Shown: positions 26,408 to 35,635, counted from the first letter of the stretch. The stretch: DNA of 64,000 nt from Bin87 sp965232895 (GCA_965232895.1 CBDDQW010000001.1:1-64000); one strand, 5' to 3'. Made by a program: numbers and translations. Notes: generated by a model not told the origin, from the sequence alone.

Positions 26408-28099
26408 TGAGCCTGTCTCAAAAGTCGGCGGCATAGTCGGGGTGTAGACTGTGTCGACATACCGTCACGGGAGGCGGGACGATGCCGTTACGAGACATGG
26501 ATCGTGAACAGATGTGGCTGTTCCCGCCCACCCTGGATGACCTCTTACCTGAAGATCATCCGGCACGTTTCGTTGCTGAGTTCGTCGATGCATTGGGCCG
26601 GGAAGGATGGGCCGAGATGGGCGTGGGGATAGATGGCGATCCTCTGGGAGCTCCTGCTTATCATCCGCGAGCACTGTTGAGCGTATGGCTTTATGGGTTT
26701 ATGACCGGAGTGCGCTCCAGCAGGAAGTTGGAGGCGGGGTGTCGGGATCAAATCCCCTATCTGTGGCTGACTGGGTGGCAGTATCCGGACCACAACACCC
26801 TGTGGCGGTTCTACCGGCGCCATCGGCAGGGTATGCGAACACTGTTCAAGCGCACGGTGCGAACCGCGGTGGCCATGGAGTTGGTGGACTTGGCGGTTCA
26901 GGCAGTGGATGGGACGAATTTGCCCGCTAATGCAGCCATGGACCGGACATATTCAGAGGAACAGCTACGCCAGTTGTTGGAGCGGGTGGAACATGCAATA
27001 GCGGACCTGGAGGCCCAGAACGAAACTGGGAAGGACGGCGTTGTGCCGCGCCTCCCGGCGCAGTTGTCCAGCCGGAAGGCACTGCGAGAGCAGGTCAGGC
27101 AGGCGATGGAGGGGTTGCCAAGCCGGCACCGGCCCAGCCGCTACAAGCGACCCAATCGCATCAATCTAACCGATAGGGACGCCCGATTGTTGAGGACCCG
27201 TCACGGGGTTTTACCTGCCTACAACGCTCAGGCGATGGTTTCACCGATGGACGACTCCAGGGGGTTCAACAGTATGCTGATCACCGCCGTGGATTTGGTG
27301 GACCAAACACACGAGCACGGCCAGCTGATCCCCATGATGGAGCGGGCTGAGGAAATCACCGGGACCAAAGCGGACATGACCTTGGCGGACTCAGGTTATT
27401 TCGCTGGCAGCGACTTGGAGGAATCGGACCGACGTGGGCAACAGGTGGTGGTGCCCGAAAAACGGCAACGGCATCTCGACGATCCGTATCACAAGGACCA
27501 GTTCGTTCACGATGGAACTACCGATACTTACACCTGCCCCCAAGGGCAGAAGCTCCACTTTTTCCGAATGCAATTCGTCAACCGGGTCTGGAACCGGGTC
27601 TATCGTACGTCGGGAGCCGTCTGCCGGCAGTGTCCGGCTTTCGGAGTGTGTACCACAGACGCTCGCGTGGGTCGCACCATGGCGATAGGTCTCTACGACG
27701 CGGTGCTGCGCCGCCACCGAGCCTGGATGTCCACCACGGCAGCCAAGGAAGCGTATCGACAGAGAAAACAACTGGTCGAGCCCGTCTTCGGCATTATTAA
27801 AGAGCAGATGGGCGCCCGGAGATTTCTGTTACGCGGCTTGTCCAACGTGGCGTCGGAATGGACTGCGCTAGCCACGGCATTCAACCTACGTACTCTCTGG
27901 CGAGCATGGCGCACCCAGCGCTTCCCTTTGCCGACCACCGGCTAACAGACCGTTGAGTTTCTTGGCCTGTGCCGATTGCGACCGACGGCCGCTCCCGGTA
28001 TATCCCCGTCCAACTTGCGGAAACCGCACCAAAAAGATTGGCGCATTCATCTTCTCCTCTCGCTGATCTCTCCCCTGAGCAGCTTTTGAGACAGGCTCA
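26408..28099 (+). mobile_element. IS1182-family insertion sequence, apparently intact
   Basis: The 17-base perfect inverted repeats are TGAGCCTGTCTCAAAAG at 26408-26424 and its complement at 28083-28099, giving 1692 bp. It holds one full transposase gene. No target duplication is seen, and the genes on the two sides are different and both truncated, so a deletion or recombination followed insertion. Confidence 0.85.
26482..27945 (+). CDS. IS1182-family transposase
   Basis: The full 487-residue frame starts at ATG 26482 behind GGGAGGCGGGACG. N-terminal DUF772-type region: 'DDLLPEDHPARFVAEFVDAL', 'YHPRALLSVWLYGFMTGVRS' and 'YPDHNTLWRFYRRHR'. Catalytic parts: 'QAVDGTNLPANA', 'AYNAQAMVSP', 'ADSGYF' and 'YRQRKQLVEPVFGIIKEQMG'. 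A Cys cluster (~390-400, 'CRQCPAFGVC') is usual in the family. No lesion is visible, so it could be active. Confidence 0.9.
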   Translation: MPLRDMDREQMWLFPPTLDDLLPEDHPARFVAEFVDALGREGWAEMGVGIDGDPLGAPAYHPRALLSVWLYGFMTGVRSSRKLEAGCRDQIPYLWLTGWQYPDHNTLWRFYRRHRQGMRTLFKRTVRTAVAMELVDLAVQAVDGTNLPANAAMDRTYSEEQLRQLLERVEHAIADLEAQNETGKDGVVPRLPAQLSSRKALREQVRQAMEGLPSRHRPSRYKRPNRINLTDRDARLLRTRHGVLPAYNAQAMVSPMDDSRGFNSMLITAVDLVDQTHEHGQLIPMMERAEEITGTKADMTLADSGYFAGSDLEESDRRGQQVVVPEKRQRHLDDPYHKDQFVHDGTTDTYTCPQGQKLHFFRMQFVNRVWNRVYRTSGAVCRQCPAFGVCTTDARVGRTMAIGLYDAVLRRHRAWMSTTAAKEAYRQRKQLVEPVFGIIKEQMGARRFLLRGLSNVASEWTALATAFNLRTLWRAWRTQRFPLPTTG

Positions 28100-28212
28100 C
28101 GTGAAACATCCATCACACCTTCCATAGGCTGAAAATCAGCTCTATGAAAGGCGACGGGTGGTACAGTTCTCCACCGCCCAAAACTGTCGATCGGACCGCC
28201 CGCGGGGTACAT
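28100..28212 (-). pseudogene. Start of a gene cut by the IS1182 right end
   Basis: ATG 28212, preceded by GGACGGAGAGAAA, opens 38 codons ('MYPAGGPIDSFGRWRTVPP') that run straight into the IS terminal repeat. No family recognised. The sequence between this and the integrase remnant shares 'GTACATTTTCTC' with the dispersed repeats at 32747 and 35018. Confidence 0.3.
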
Positions 28213-28231
28213 TTTCTCTCCGTCCTTTATA

Positions 28232-28780
28232 CCTGAGCCCTGCGTCGGAGAGGACGGCCACCAAAGCCACGTCAAACTTCCCTCGTTCCGCGGCCTGATC
28301 CGCCGTCTCGAAGCCGCGGCCGCGCCTTCGGGGCTGGACGGCGGTGAGGCGGACCATGGCTAGGACGTCGGCGGTGAGGGCGCCGGACTGGCGCTGGGGT
28401 TTCGAGAGCCGCCGGCCCCATCCTTTTGAAGAGGCGCGCACGCCCGGGTCCCGGCAGGGGGACTCCAGCTTCGCCCACTCGTGCGCTTTGGAGATGGCCG
28501 AGGTGGCCAGCCGAATGGTGGCGATGGATGTGATGGATGCGCCGGAGTTCGCCCGGGCGGCCACGTAGCGGGCCACGGTGAGGGGCTCGGCCGGCAGGGT
28601 GGAGAGACCCACCTCGCCGCACCAGCCGGTGAAGATGCGCCACTGGGTCCCGTAGACCCGGCGGGTGTTGCCGGCGAGGACCGACTCCAGGGATGCGGCG
28701 ACGCCCTGATCGACGGCGGCGAGCTCGGGGAGAAACGTGGGCTCCCGGGGGACGATCTGCAGGTCTGTGGCGGTGGTCAT
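28232..28780 (-). pseudogene. Tyrosine recombinase/integrase, C-terminally truncated
   Basis: ATG 28780 has CCGGAG upstream. Residues ~1-110 resemble an N-terminal SAM-like core-binding domain ('NTRRVYGTQWRIFTGWCGEV'). The catalytic domain begins but homology ends at 'VLSDAGLR', the region of the first catalytic Arg; the later His/Arg/Tyr motifs are absent. The frame then runs on in unrelated DNA. A 9-base inverted repeat lies 52 bases upstream of the start. Confidence 0.7.
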
Positions 28781-28831
28781 CAGGGTATCTCCGGAGGCGG
28801 GGTTTTGGGGCGGATTGGGCGGGTAAAAGAT

Positions 28832-28854
28832 GCGCGATAACCTGATTATCGCGC
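28832..28854. promoter_or_regulatory. Perfect 9-bp inverted repeat upstream of integrase: operator or core att-like site
   Basis: GCGCGATAA (28832-28840), spacer CCTGA, TTATCGCGC (28846-28854). Read as 8-base arms with a 7-base centre it also fits the layout of a tyrosine-recombinase crossover site. It lies where the integrase promoter should be. Confidence 0.55.
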
Positions 28855-29099
28855 GGCGAACGGGCGTGCGCAAGTGGACCTCAGGACAGCTTTTTCACCG
28901 TCGTTTGCCTGACCACGGCGGGCCCAAAGGGGCCCCGATGACGGGTTTTCTCTCGCCGAACCCACCGTGCCATCCGGTCACGCGGCGCGACCAAACTCAA
29001 GACCGCGTCGGCGCCCACGACAACCAATGAGTAGGTATCCATTGCATGACAATGGAGACCAATCCACGGCCCGGCAGCGGCCCGGGGAAGGGAACAAAA

Positions 29100-29293
29100 C
29101 GAGCCTCGGGGCGCGCACCATACCGTCTACGTCAAGGCCCTCTACCAGATCGTCGGTCAGGACTACCGTCGCCACCACGTCATCAGGACTGCGGTGGCCG
29201 CCGGTGTAATCGCCGAGGTGAAACCCGGCGCCGGACCGGCAGTGGCCATGCCACGGCAAGTTCCCTCCAGCGATTACGACCGGCCCCGCCAGC
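29100..29293 (+). repeat. Dispersed 0.4-kb repeat, member 1 (3' half only)
   Basis: Encodes the fragment 'TVYVKALYQIVGQDYRRHHV' followed by 'VAAGVIAEVKPGAGP' and ends at a TGA after 'DRPRQH'. Members at 35018 and 55974 carry the same segment. No start codon fits, so this is a decayed copy. Confidence 0.65.
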
Positions 29294-29524
29294 ACTGACC
29301 AGGGGTACGCCTTGGAACGGCAGATTGTTCCTGGACAAGCGGACGGTACCGCACCAATCGCTGAAGGCAAAACTTCCTCCGACATAGCTGGAACCAGTGT
29401 CCAAAGGACGCTGTCGCTCCTGTGCTCCCAACACTGAAGCGTCCTTCATGCCCGGCGGACAGCGTCGTTCATGTGTTGGTGGCTATCGGCGCAGCCAACC
29501 TCGGGTCATCCGAATCATCGCGGC

Positions 29525-29773
29525 CTAGATGGCGATGACGCCGCCGAATACGGCCAGCAGACCAACTCCACCCACGAAGACACCAGGCACGAAGATCACG
29601 ACCAAAGCAATACAACCAGCGGACAGACCCACGCTGGCCGCGCCAGTAAACAGACCCACGAGGATGCTGTCCCAGCGTTCTCGGGACCCGTCTCCCCCGA
29701 AAACCGCGATGATGACTGGTACCAAGAACGCTAACCCGAAAACGAAGAACAGGGCGATGTGCAACGGCGACAT
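29525..29773 (-). CDS. Small two-helix membrane protein
   Basis: Eighty-two codons. Helix 1 'LHIALFFVFGLAFLVPVIIA', a short polar loop with 'GDGSRERWDS', then a long hydrophobic stretch 'GCIALVVIFVPGVFVGGVGL'. Ribosome site is weak. No family recognised; neighbours give no clue. Confidence 0.5.
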   Translation of the reverse strand: MSPLHIALFFVFGLAFLVPVIIAVFGGDGSRERWDSILVGLFTGAASVGLSAGCIALVVIFVPGVFVGGVGLLAVFGGVIAI

Positions 29774-29940
29774 TTTGGCGTGTCGATTACAGGGTGATTA
29801 ATCCGGCGATTCGTTGCTGTTCTACGATTCCGCCCGCCGTTAACCGGTCAACGAAAATGATGCTCCTATAGATGTCCTTCCCACGAAGGATGTTACGTTG
29901 AACCAAAAAGAACAAGCGATGCTCACCGGTTACCGGAGGG

Positions 29941-30478
29941 CTAACGCCCCGATCGGGCGGAGATCGGCCGTCGTCCACGGTTACGACCAGCGCTCACCAG
30001 GACTATCCCGCCTATCAGGCAAAGGGACGCTGCCGCCAGGTGCAGATCAGCGTGGGTGAATCGAGCCAGTGGATTGCGAGGGGACCGGGGCCAGAACGGC
30101 GCCATATCGGCGTGTGAGAGGGCGTCGGCGGCCACGTGGCCACGCCCCGCCCATCGCTGAAATCACCGCGGTTGACCGGGGTGCCTGTTCCCCCATGTAC
30201 AGGACGCTATGTTTCATTGGCTGCACTGTGGAGTTCCAAGCACGAAATGCCGGCTGCAGCACGGGTTTCACCAACGCCAGCGTCAACAGTCCGGCCAGGG
30301 TGGCGCCAACGAAACTGTGCAGGCGGCGGCGATCGGGAGAATGTCCTGCGAACCGATGGTAGCGGACTTCGGCGTCGATCAACACGTTGGTAACGGCGAA
30401 GACCGGAAAGCTCACCCAGCGAGGGGCGAAGGTCTTGACCAGGAAAGCCGGTCCGGCGTGCAGAGGAGTGAAAGGCAT
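29941..30478 (-). pseudogene. DUF457/YdjM-like membrane metal-dependent hydrolase, frameshifted
   Basis: The first part from ATG 30478 reads 'MPFTPLHAGPAFLVKTFAPR', then 'VLIDAEVRYHRFAGHSP' and 'RRLHSFVGATLAGLLTLALV', as expected for the family. Near 30140 the frame changes; the other frame continues 'HVAADALSHADMAPFWPRSP' and 'HLAAASLCLIGGIVLV' to 29941. Removing one C near 30140 joins them. Either a real frameshift or an assembly error in 'GGCCACGTGGCC'. Confidence 0.65.
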
Positions 30479-30960
30479 GGTGGGCGAACCTCGGGGCGCG
30501 GCGGATTATAGCATCGTGGTTGTTGGCCGCCGCGCAGTGTCGGCCGATGTTGTGCTCGGACGTCTGATCGTGTCCAGGATGATGTAACCATTCAGAGCAA
30601 CGTCCATTGCCGTGTCGTGCACGGTTGGGGATGACTGCTAAACTGCTGTTCCCGCGGAGTTGCCCATCGCCTGCTCTGAGGGCTGCGCCGACGATGAACG
30701 GTTGCGGCGGGACAACATTGATCCGGCAAGGCGACCTTGGGTTTCCCGGCCTTTCCGACGGTGTTGGTTGTCGTCACTTGGATACTCGATCCGATCATCG
30801 CGGGCCCGCGGCCGGAGACCTGGCCGTTGACCGCCATGATGACGGGCCCGGCCACGGTCGGGGCGGTGGGCCCGTCCTCATTAGCGACGGCTTAAATCTT
30901 GACCTGGGGTGCCGTCATCGTTCGGCCAGAATCTGAATCCCCTACGACGAGGTTCACGGC
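30479..30960. other. Intergenic, no gene recognised
   Basis: 482 bases without a convincing coding frame. It contains the upstream region of the lipoprotein gene at 30961, whose ribosome site is GAGG nine bases before the ATG. Confidence 0.35.
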
Positions 30961-32352
30961 ATGAAATCGATTCTGAAAGCCCTATCTCTTGGAGTGGCAA
31001 TCCTCGCGTTGACCGCCTGCACGGGGATGCCATCCGACGGCGCGCCGACCGCGGCGCCGGCTCCGCAACCAGCCGCCTGGGGCACGCCGGAGCCTGCCTC
31101 GGAAAGCTACAGGCTGGACCTGGGATCCGGTGTGGTGGTGGCCTTCGTGGAAGGATTGACGCCGGAGATGTCGGAGAAAGTTGCCTATGTGACCCACGTC
31201 CCCTCCGGCTCTCAAGCAATTCTGGACGGCGACGGCGCGATCGTGCATCGCCACGATGGACAGGCAGATGATCCCAGTCGCTTGGACGTGGTCCTCAGCG
31301 ACGGGGAGACCATGGCCCGTATCCTCAAGGGTCTCACCAACGGCGAGGACGCCAAGCCCCAGCCGCACACCATCAGCTGGGTTCCCATGGTGAAATTCGA
31401 CGGCATCCATTACCTGAGGCGGTGGAACCAGGTCGGGAAAATCACTCGTGCAGACATCGACGATCTCACGACGGAACACCTGGGTCCAGAGCTCTACCGT
31501 ATCGCCTTCAGGGGCGACGGGTATGCGGGCCCGTGGTATCGCTACCAGGATGGCGACGCTACCTTCCTGGATCCCGGAACGCCAGTCCATGAGGTCAAGG
31601 GCTACTCACCGAAGTTCCGGTTGGCCACGCTGGAGCAGGGCCGGCCGACGTTGTATGAAGCCGATACCAACCCGTCGGCCAGGACCGGCGAGGACCTGCT
31701 GGACATTCGGGGCGAGGTTGCAGCCATCGACATCCTTGACGATGATGATGAAAACACGCTCCTGGCCACGATAGATGACCGTCCTACCATCGCACGGTTC
31801 ATCGACATGGCGCTCGAGGCGCCCGTGAATCAAAACGGCCGCGACCGGCGTGGACCACGCTATTTTCTCCGCTTGCGCCTGGCCGACGGAACCTCGGTGG
31901 TCCGGGTGTTTCGACCCGAGACGGGGGAACTCTCCCGCGGCATCATGACGGATCCCGAGGCGGCAACCATCGTGGCCGATGCGCTGCAAACCAATGAGGG
32001 ACCGGACGACTTGCTGACGGTTGAGGAGGCGAAGGCCGAGGGTTTGGCCCAGGCCAGGATCGCCGGTCTGGTCGGTGAGCCGACCAGCGTGTTTGCCGAG
32101 CTGACGACTCTGGAGCAGTATCTGTTCACTTCGTCCAATGAGCCGGGGCAGTGTTGCCCTCCGGTGAGCCCGCTTATTGGCGCCCCAGACCAGGAGGTGT
32201 GGGTCGTGGCGTTTCGAGGCGTCGTGAAGTTGACCTTGCCCGGTTCGGGCGGGGAGACCCACGACAACATCACTTTCGGGTTGGACGCGCGTACCGGGGA
32301 AGTGATCGGGACTAACGCGTACGTCGACGAGGCAGCAATACCCTACAAGTGA
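30961..32352 (+). CDS. Secreted lipoprotein of unknown function
   Basis: A clear lipoprotein signal: 'LGVAILALTAC' with lipobox LTAC and Cys at 20, then an Ala/Pro linker. The 463-residue mature part is acidic and without membrane helices. It contains 'PGQCCPPVSPLIGAPDQEVW' and near the end 'FGLDARTGEVIGT', a pattern seen in PepSY-like or beta-sandwich envelope proteins; I cannot name the family. It stands alone. Confidence 0.7.
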   Translation: MKSILKALSLGVAILALTACTGMPSDGAPTAAPAPQPAAWGTPEPASESYRLDLGSGVVVAFVEGLTPEMSEKVAYVTHVPSGSQAILDGDGAIVHRHDGQADDPSRLDVVLSDGETMARILKGLTNGEDAKPQPHTISWVPMVKFDGIHYLRRWNQVGKITRADIDDLTTEHLGPELYRIAFRGDGYAGPWYRYQDGDATFLDPGTPVHEVKGYSPKFRLATLEQGRPTLYEADTNPSARTGEDLLDIRGEVAAIDILDDDDENTLLATIDDRPTIARFIDMALEAPVNQNGRDRRGPRYFLRLRLADGTSVVRVFRPETGELSRGIMTDPEAATIVADALQTNEGPDDLLTVEEAKAEGLAQARIAGLVGEPTSVFAELTTLEQYLFTSSNEPGQCCPPVSPLIGAPDQEVWVVAFRGVVKLTLPGSGGETHDNITFGLDARTGEVIGTNAYVDEAAIPYK

Positions 32353-32746
32353 TCCCAGACAAATGATCCCAGGCGGGCAGCGTTGACCGGCGCCGTCTCC
32401 AAATGACCCGCTCGCTGAAATCTTCCCCGTGCCACGATACGGTCAACTCCTATGTCGCCGGAGATCACGCCATCCAGCAAAACGGCGGCGGCGGCGTTTC
32501 CGTGGACGTGCCCGGCGGCAGTCGTACGAGCCGCACACCCTTGCCTTCCCGTCAACGACACGCACGTTTTGATGTGGCCAGTCACATTGGTCGTGAGACG
32601 CAGCCATTGGCGAGCGTGGGACAATCGCGCCCGCGCACGGCATAGTTGTCGCACACAAGCTCATCAATCAACTGCGCTCCTTCCGTCGTGTGCCGGCGCA
32701 GACCAATATCTGCTTTCCTGGACCGTCTGGGCACTCCCGCCTCGGT
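32353..32746. other. Intergenic, no gene recognised
   Basis: 394 bases between the lipoprotein and repeat member 2. A minus-strand frame (32343-32654) is open but has no recognisable pattern. Confidence 0.3.
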
Positions 32747-33005
32747 TTGCCCAACATCCATTACGCTGGACAACGCGTTCATGAACCTCCGCCGGTCGCG
32801 TGGTACATTTTCTCCCCACCTTTCACAGATCAACCTAAACGACCAATAGTTGTCGCGCCATAGTTTCCCGATTCGAAGGTTCCAGATGTCGTTGTTGACC
32901 GGATATCTTCTGGCCAAGAGGTAAGGACCATGCCCAGCTGCATCGTCTGCTGTACGGACGGAACCGGGAGCCGCCGGCTCGGGCGCCCCGGGCCGTCTAA
33001 TTAAA
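32747..33005 (+). repeat. Dispersed 0.4-kb repeat, member 2 (5' half)
   Basis: About 259 bases closely matching 35018-35276. It starts with GCCCAACATCCATTACG, contains CGACCAATAGTTGTCGCGCC, and ends with a short frame 'MPSCIVCCTDGTGS' behind AAGAGGTAAGGACC. It is cut eight bases before the mini-Tn3 left end. Confidence 0.75.
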
Positions 33006-33013
33006 GACCCTCG

Positions 33014-33424
33014 GGTCGATTCCGGTAAGGGGCAGGATAGTACGCTAAGGGGAATGGCGCCGGTTGAGTGTGCTATAGACGGTTCCCCTTACGGACAGCG
33101 CTGCGCGTAGCGCAATGAACAAGGGCGAGGCTCACCACGTGCTCAAGAACGAGCTCCGGATCGGACGCCAGGGCGAAATCCGCGACCGCCCCAGCGAGGG
33201 CAGCACTGCCGCATGGCCGGACTTAACCTGCTCACCGCCATCGTCATTTCCTGGAATACCGCCCATCTCGGCGAAGCAGTCAGACAGCGGAAACACGCCG
33301 GGCTGACGGTCGAGCCCAAGCTCCTGGCCCATATCCTGCTCACCGGCGAATACCGGTGGCCAAAGCGTCGATAACAGATTTAGCGACCTTAGCGTACGAT
33401 TCTGCCCCTTACCGGAATAGACCC
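33014..33424 (+). mobile_element. 411-bp mini-Tn3 (TIME-like) element
   Basis: Terminal inverted repeats of 38 bases, at 33014-33051 and 33387-33424, match at about 35 positions (GGGTCTATTCCGGTAAGG ... ACGCTAAGG). Their length and the inner end 'TACGCTAAGG' are typical of Tn3 ends. Inside lies only the 3' end of a tnpA gene. The element thus looks like an internally deleted Tn3 transposon that could be moved in trans. No 5-base target duplication is seen (CCCTC versus GGTTC). Confidence 0.75.
33115..33374 (+). pseudogene. 3' fragment of Tn3-family transposase tnpA
   Basis: Frame one reads 'HHVLKNELRIGRQGEIRDRP'; after a one-base loss near 33205, frame two reads 'MAGLNLLTAIVISWNTAHLG', 'EAVRQRKHAGLTVEPKLLAH' and 'ILLTGEYRW'. 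This is the conserved C-terminus of Tn3 transposases. The usual 'SPLGWAHI' before the last motif is shortened. The catalytic domain is gone. Confidence 0.75.
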
Positions 33425-33668
33425 GGTTCAGCCGAATACCACCGATCCGGCGGTTTTCGCGGACGCCCTGGAGCGCGGTCGATTGGTTTGTGAGCGTTGC
33501 GCCGGATGGTTGCGCGCGGCCGGGAAACTGTGATCCCCCCGTTTCAGCGAGGGGCGCGCCAAATCACACAAAGTAGGTGACCCGTATGCGAAGTTGCCGG
33601 CTCCATTGGGTTCGCCGTTTTCGCGTTGGCCGTTTGGGGAACCTCTGCCCTTGTGGTCTTGGGCTGAC

Positions 33669-33833
33669 ATGTCCATCCTGCTGATGTTGTTGTGGCTGTT
33701 CATCGCGGTCGAGTTTGCCATGACGATCATCCGCCCCTGGCAGACTCCCGCCGCGCTTCTGGACCTCGACTACTGGATACTCGCCGCCAAGACGTGGGCG
33801 CTCATCATAATCGTCCTGATCCTCGGCGGCTGA
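33669..33833 (+). CDS. Small hydrophobic two-helix protein
   Basis: Fifty-four codons from ATG 33669: 'MSILLMLLWLFIAVEFAMTI', a short loop, then 'WALIIIVLILGG'. A strong hairpin terminator follows 32 bases after the stop, which supports a real gene. The frame is open upstream to 33594, but that part is not hydrophobic. Function unknown. Confidence 0.55.
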   Translation: MSILLMLLWLFIAVEFAMTIIRPWQTPAALLDLDYWILAAKTWALIIIVLILGG

Positions 33834-33865
33834 CGTCGAGCCTTGCCTTGCCGTCGCAAAAAGTA

Positions 33866-33896
33866 ACGGGATTCCCGGCGGTGGGAATCCCGTTTT
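33866..33896 (+). terminator. Rho-independent terminator
   Basis: A perfect 11-base stem (ACGGGATTCCC / GGGAATCCCGT) with loop GGCGGT, followed by TTT. It lies just after the small gene at 33669-33833. Confidence 0.8.
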
Positions 33897-33980
33897 CGCG
33901 CCGTGACGGTGCAAGGCACCCATCGGCTACGCCCATTGTAGCGCAAAAGGCATGTGAAACCGTCTGCTTGAAACCGAGTT

Positions 33981-34364
33981 TCACTGGTCATTCAGCCCAG
34001 GCAGTCCGCGCCCACGCCCAAAGGCAACAGCGGTTACTATCAAGGCTATGGCCGCTGGCAGGTACATTACGCCGAACGACAGATAGCCCAAGCCGCAGAA
34101 CGCCAACAGGACGGCCGTGAGACCCCAAACCACCACCGCATTCGCCCCTCGCCGTACCGTCCGGGTCAGCACGAACATCAATACCAGCCCAGTCACGACC
34201 ACGGGAACGAACAACGCAAGCACCGACCGATATGCATCGGCCTCAGAGAACAAAACGCGCGCGGGCCCAAGCACTAACCATAAGAAGGCCGCCCAACCCA
34301 AGACATGCGCAACCGTAGCTGACGCTATGGCCACGTGGCTGATCTTGGCCCGATGGGGGTTCAT
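33981..34364 (-). CDS. Small four-helix membrane protein
   Basis: The 127-residue product has four helices ('VLGWAAFLWLVLGPARVLF', 'VLALFVPVVVTGLVLMFVLT', 'VVVWGLTAVLLAFCGLGYL', 'YLPAAIALIVTAVAF') and charged ends. Its ATG follows directly on the TGA of the gene at 34365-34616, so the two are translationally coupled. No family recognised. Confidence 0.65.
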   Translation of the reverse strand: MNPHRAKISHVAIASATVAHVLGWAAFLWLVLGPARVLFSEADAYRSVLALFVPVVVTGLVLMFVLTRTVRRGANAVVVWGLTAVLLAFCGLGYLSFGVMYLPAAIALIVTAVAFGRGRGLPGLNDQ

Positions 34365-34616
34365 TCAGTGGGTGTGATCGTCTAATGCGGTACGCAGTTG
34401 CTCATGTGCATCCTGGAGCGCGTCAACCTTGCCGTGGACTTCGTGAACCTCGGTCGCTATTCGGTCTGCCTTCGCGTCCATTCGCTGAACGACATCAGCT
34501 AGAGATTCCAGAACTTCACGCATCGCCCCAAGGTCAGAGCGGATAAAGGCCAAAGTGACCGAAGTGCGGTCGTAATCCACCGGGGGTTCATTTTCTTCCG
34601 GTGTTAGTGCCAGCAC
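34365..34616 (-). CDS. Small coiled-coil protein
   Basis: Eighty-three codons from GTG 34616 (GGAGG lies just before it, unusually close). Residues ~25-80 form a heptad pattern ('LESLADVVQRMDAKADRIAT', 'VHGKVDALQDAHEQLRTAL'). No membrane segment. It is the first gene of a two-gene operon with the membrane protein at 33981-34364; a role as its soluble partner is inference. Confidence 0.6.
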   Translation of the reverse strand: MLALTPEENEPPVDYDRTSVTLAFIRSDLGAMREVLESLADVVQRMDAKADRIATEVHEVHGKVDALQDAHEQLRTALDDHTH

Positions 34617-34663
34617 ATCCTCCGGTGGCGATTTGCACGTTCATAGGCCCGATGCGTGATCGC

Positions 34664-34702
34664 GTTGGCCATTTGGTACGCTGATTGTACCATATGGCCA
34701 AC
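34664..34702. promoter_or_regulatory. 15-bp near-perfect inverted repeat between divergent genes
   Basis: GTTGGCCATTTGGTA (34664-34678) faces TACCATATGGCCAAC (34688-34702), 14 of 15 paired, nine bases apart. It sits between the divergent starts 34616 and 34722, so it is a candidate operator for both. Confidence 0.55.
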
Positions 34703-34721
34703 GGCTTTTAGGCGGTGAACG

Positions 34722-34907
34722 ATGCCCAGGGCAACGCGAATCTGTGAAATGTGCGGCAAGCGCGTGGGCACCTGGTGGGAACGCGACGACAGGATCCTGT
34801 GCGGTCCTCACATGCTGGAGGACCTGGCGGCCGAGGGCCTGATCCGCAAGGGCCAGCCCAACCCGCCCGGGTGGACGGCGTTGCACCAGCGCCGGCGCGC
34901 GGCGTAG
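34722..34907 (+). CDS. Small zinc-ribbon-like protein
   Basis: Sixty-one codons from ATG 34722, with AGGCGGTGA upstream. 'CEMCGKRVG' and a later Cys in 'ILCGPHML' give CxxC...C/H, enough for a half zinc ribbon or treble-clef-like site. The C-terminus is basic. No family recognised. Confidence 0.5.
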   Translation: MPRATRICEMCGKRVGTWWERDDRILCGPHMLEDLAAEGLIRKGQPNPPGWTALHQRRRAA

Positions 34908-35017
34908 GGGAACCCAACTTGGATGATAAGGGCTGTGGCTGCCTCTGGGTCATATTCAGTTTCCTGGTCATGGCCGCGTTTGTCATCGCCATGCGGGTGA
35001 TCGCTGGCTGACCCAGG

Positions 35018-35424
35018 TTCGCCCAACGCCCATTACGTTGGGCAACGCGTTCGAGAACCTCGCGCCGCCCGCGTGACACATTGTCTCCCCGCCTTTCACA
35101 GACCAACCTAAACGACCAATAGTCGTCGCGCCATAGTTTCCCGATTCGAAGGCTCCAGATGTTCTTGTTGACCGGATATCTTCTGGCCAGGAGGTAAGGA
35201 CCTTGCCCAGCTGCATCGTCTGCGGGACGGACGGAACCGGGAGCCTCCGGCTCGGGTGCCCCGGACCGTCTACTTAAAGGCCGTGTGCCTCATCGCTGGA
35301 CAGGACTACCGCCGACACCACATCATCAAGGCCGCGGTGAATGCCGGCGTCATCACCGAGATCAAGCCCGGGCGCCCGCCCGGCGACGGTCGTCCCGCGA
35401 GCAGGGCCTTCGGACGAGGCTGAC
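35018..35424 (+). repeat. Dispersed 0.4-kb repeat, member 3 (fullest copy)
   Basis: It begins with a 7-base inverted repeat GCCCAAC...GTTGGGC and continues through a conserved ~200-base leader to AGGAGGTAAGGACC and the frame 'LPSCIVCGTDGTGSLRLG'. After a frame change it reads 'VYLKAVCLIAGQDYRRHHII' and 'NAGVITEIKPGR'. In an intact form it would encode a ~100-residue protein with a CxxC motif. Both halves are out of register here. Confidence 0.7.
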
Positions 35425-35635
35425 CAGTCCCACCGGCGCCGATCAGATCTACGCCATCACGCTCCAATAGCTTTGGACGCGGCTGACCGCCCTTGACGCC
35501 AAGACGATGGCGACCGACTCTTGGTCAGTGCCGGCACACCATGTGGGTACACGGAGCTCCCCTTTTGCCCGCCGGACCGATTGGCCGATCTGCTCGGCTA
35601 ACACAACATCCAAGTGGGTACGCGTGAAGCAACGG

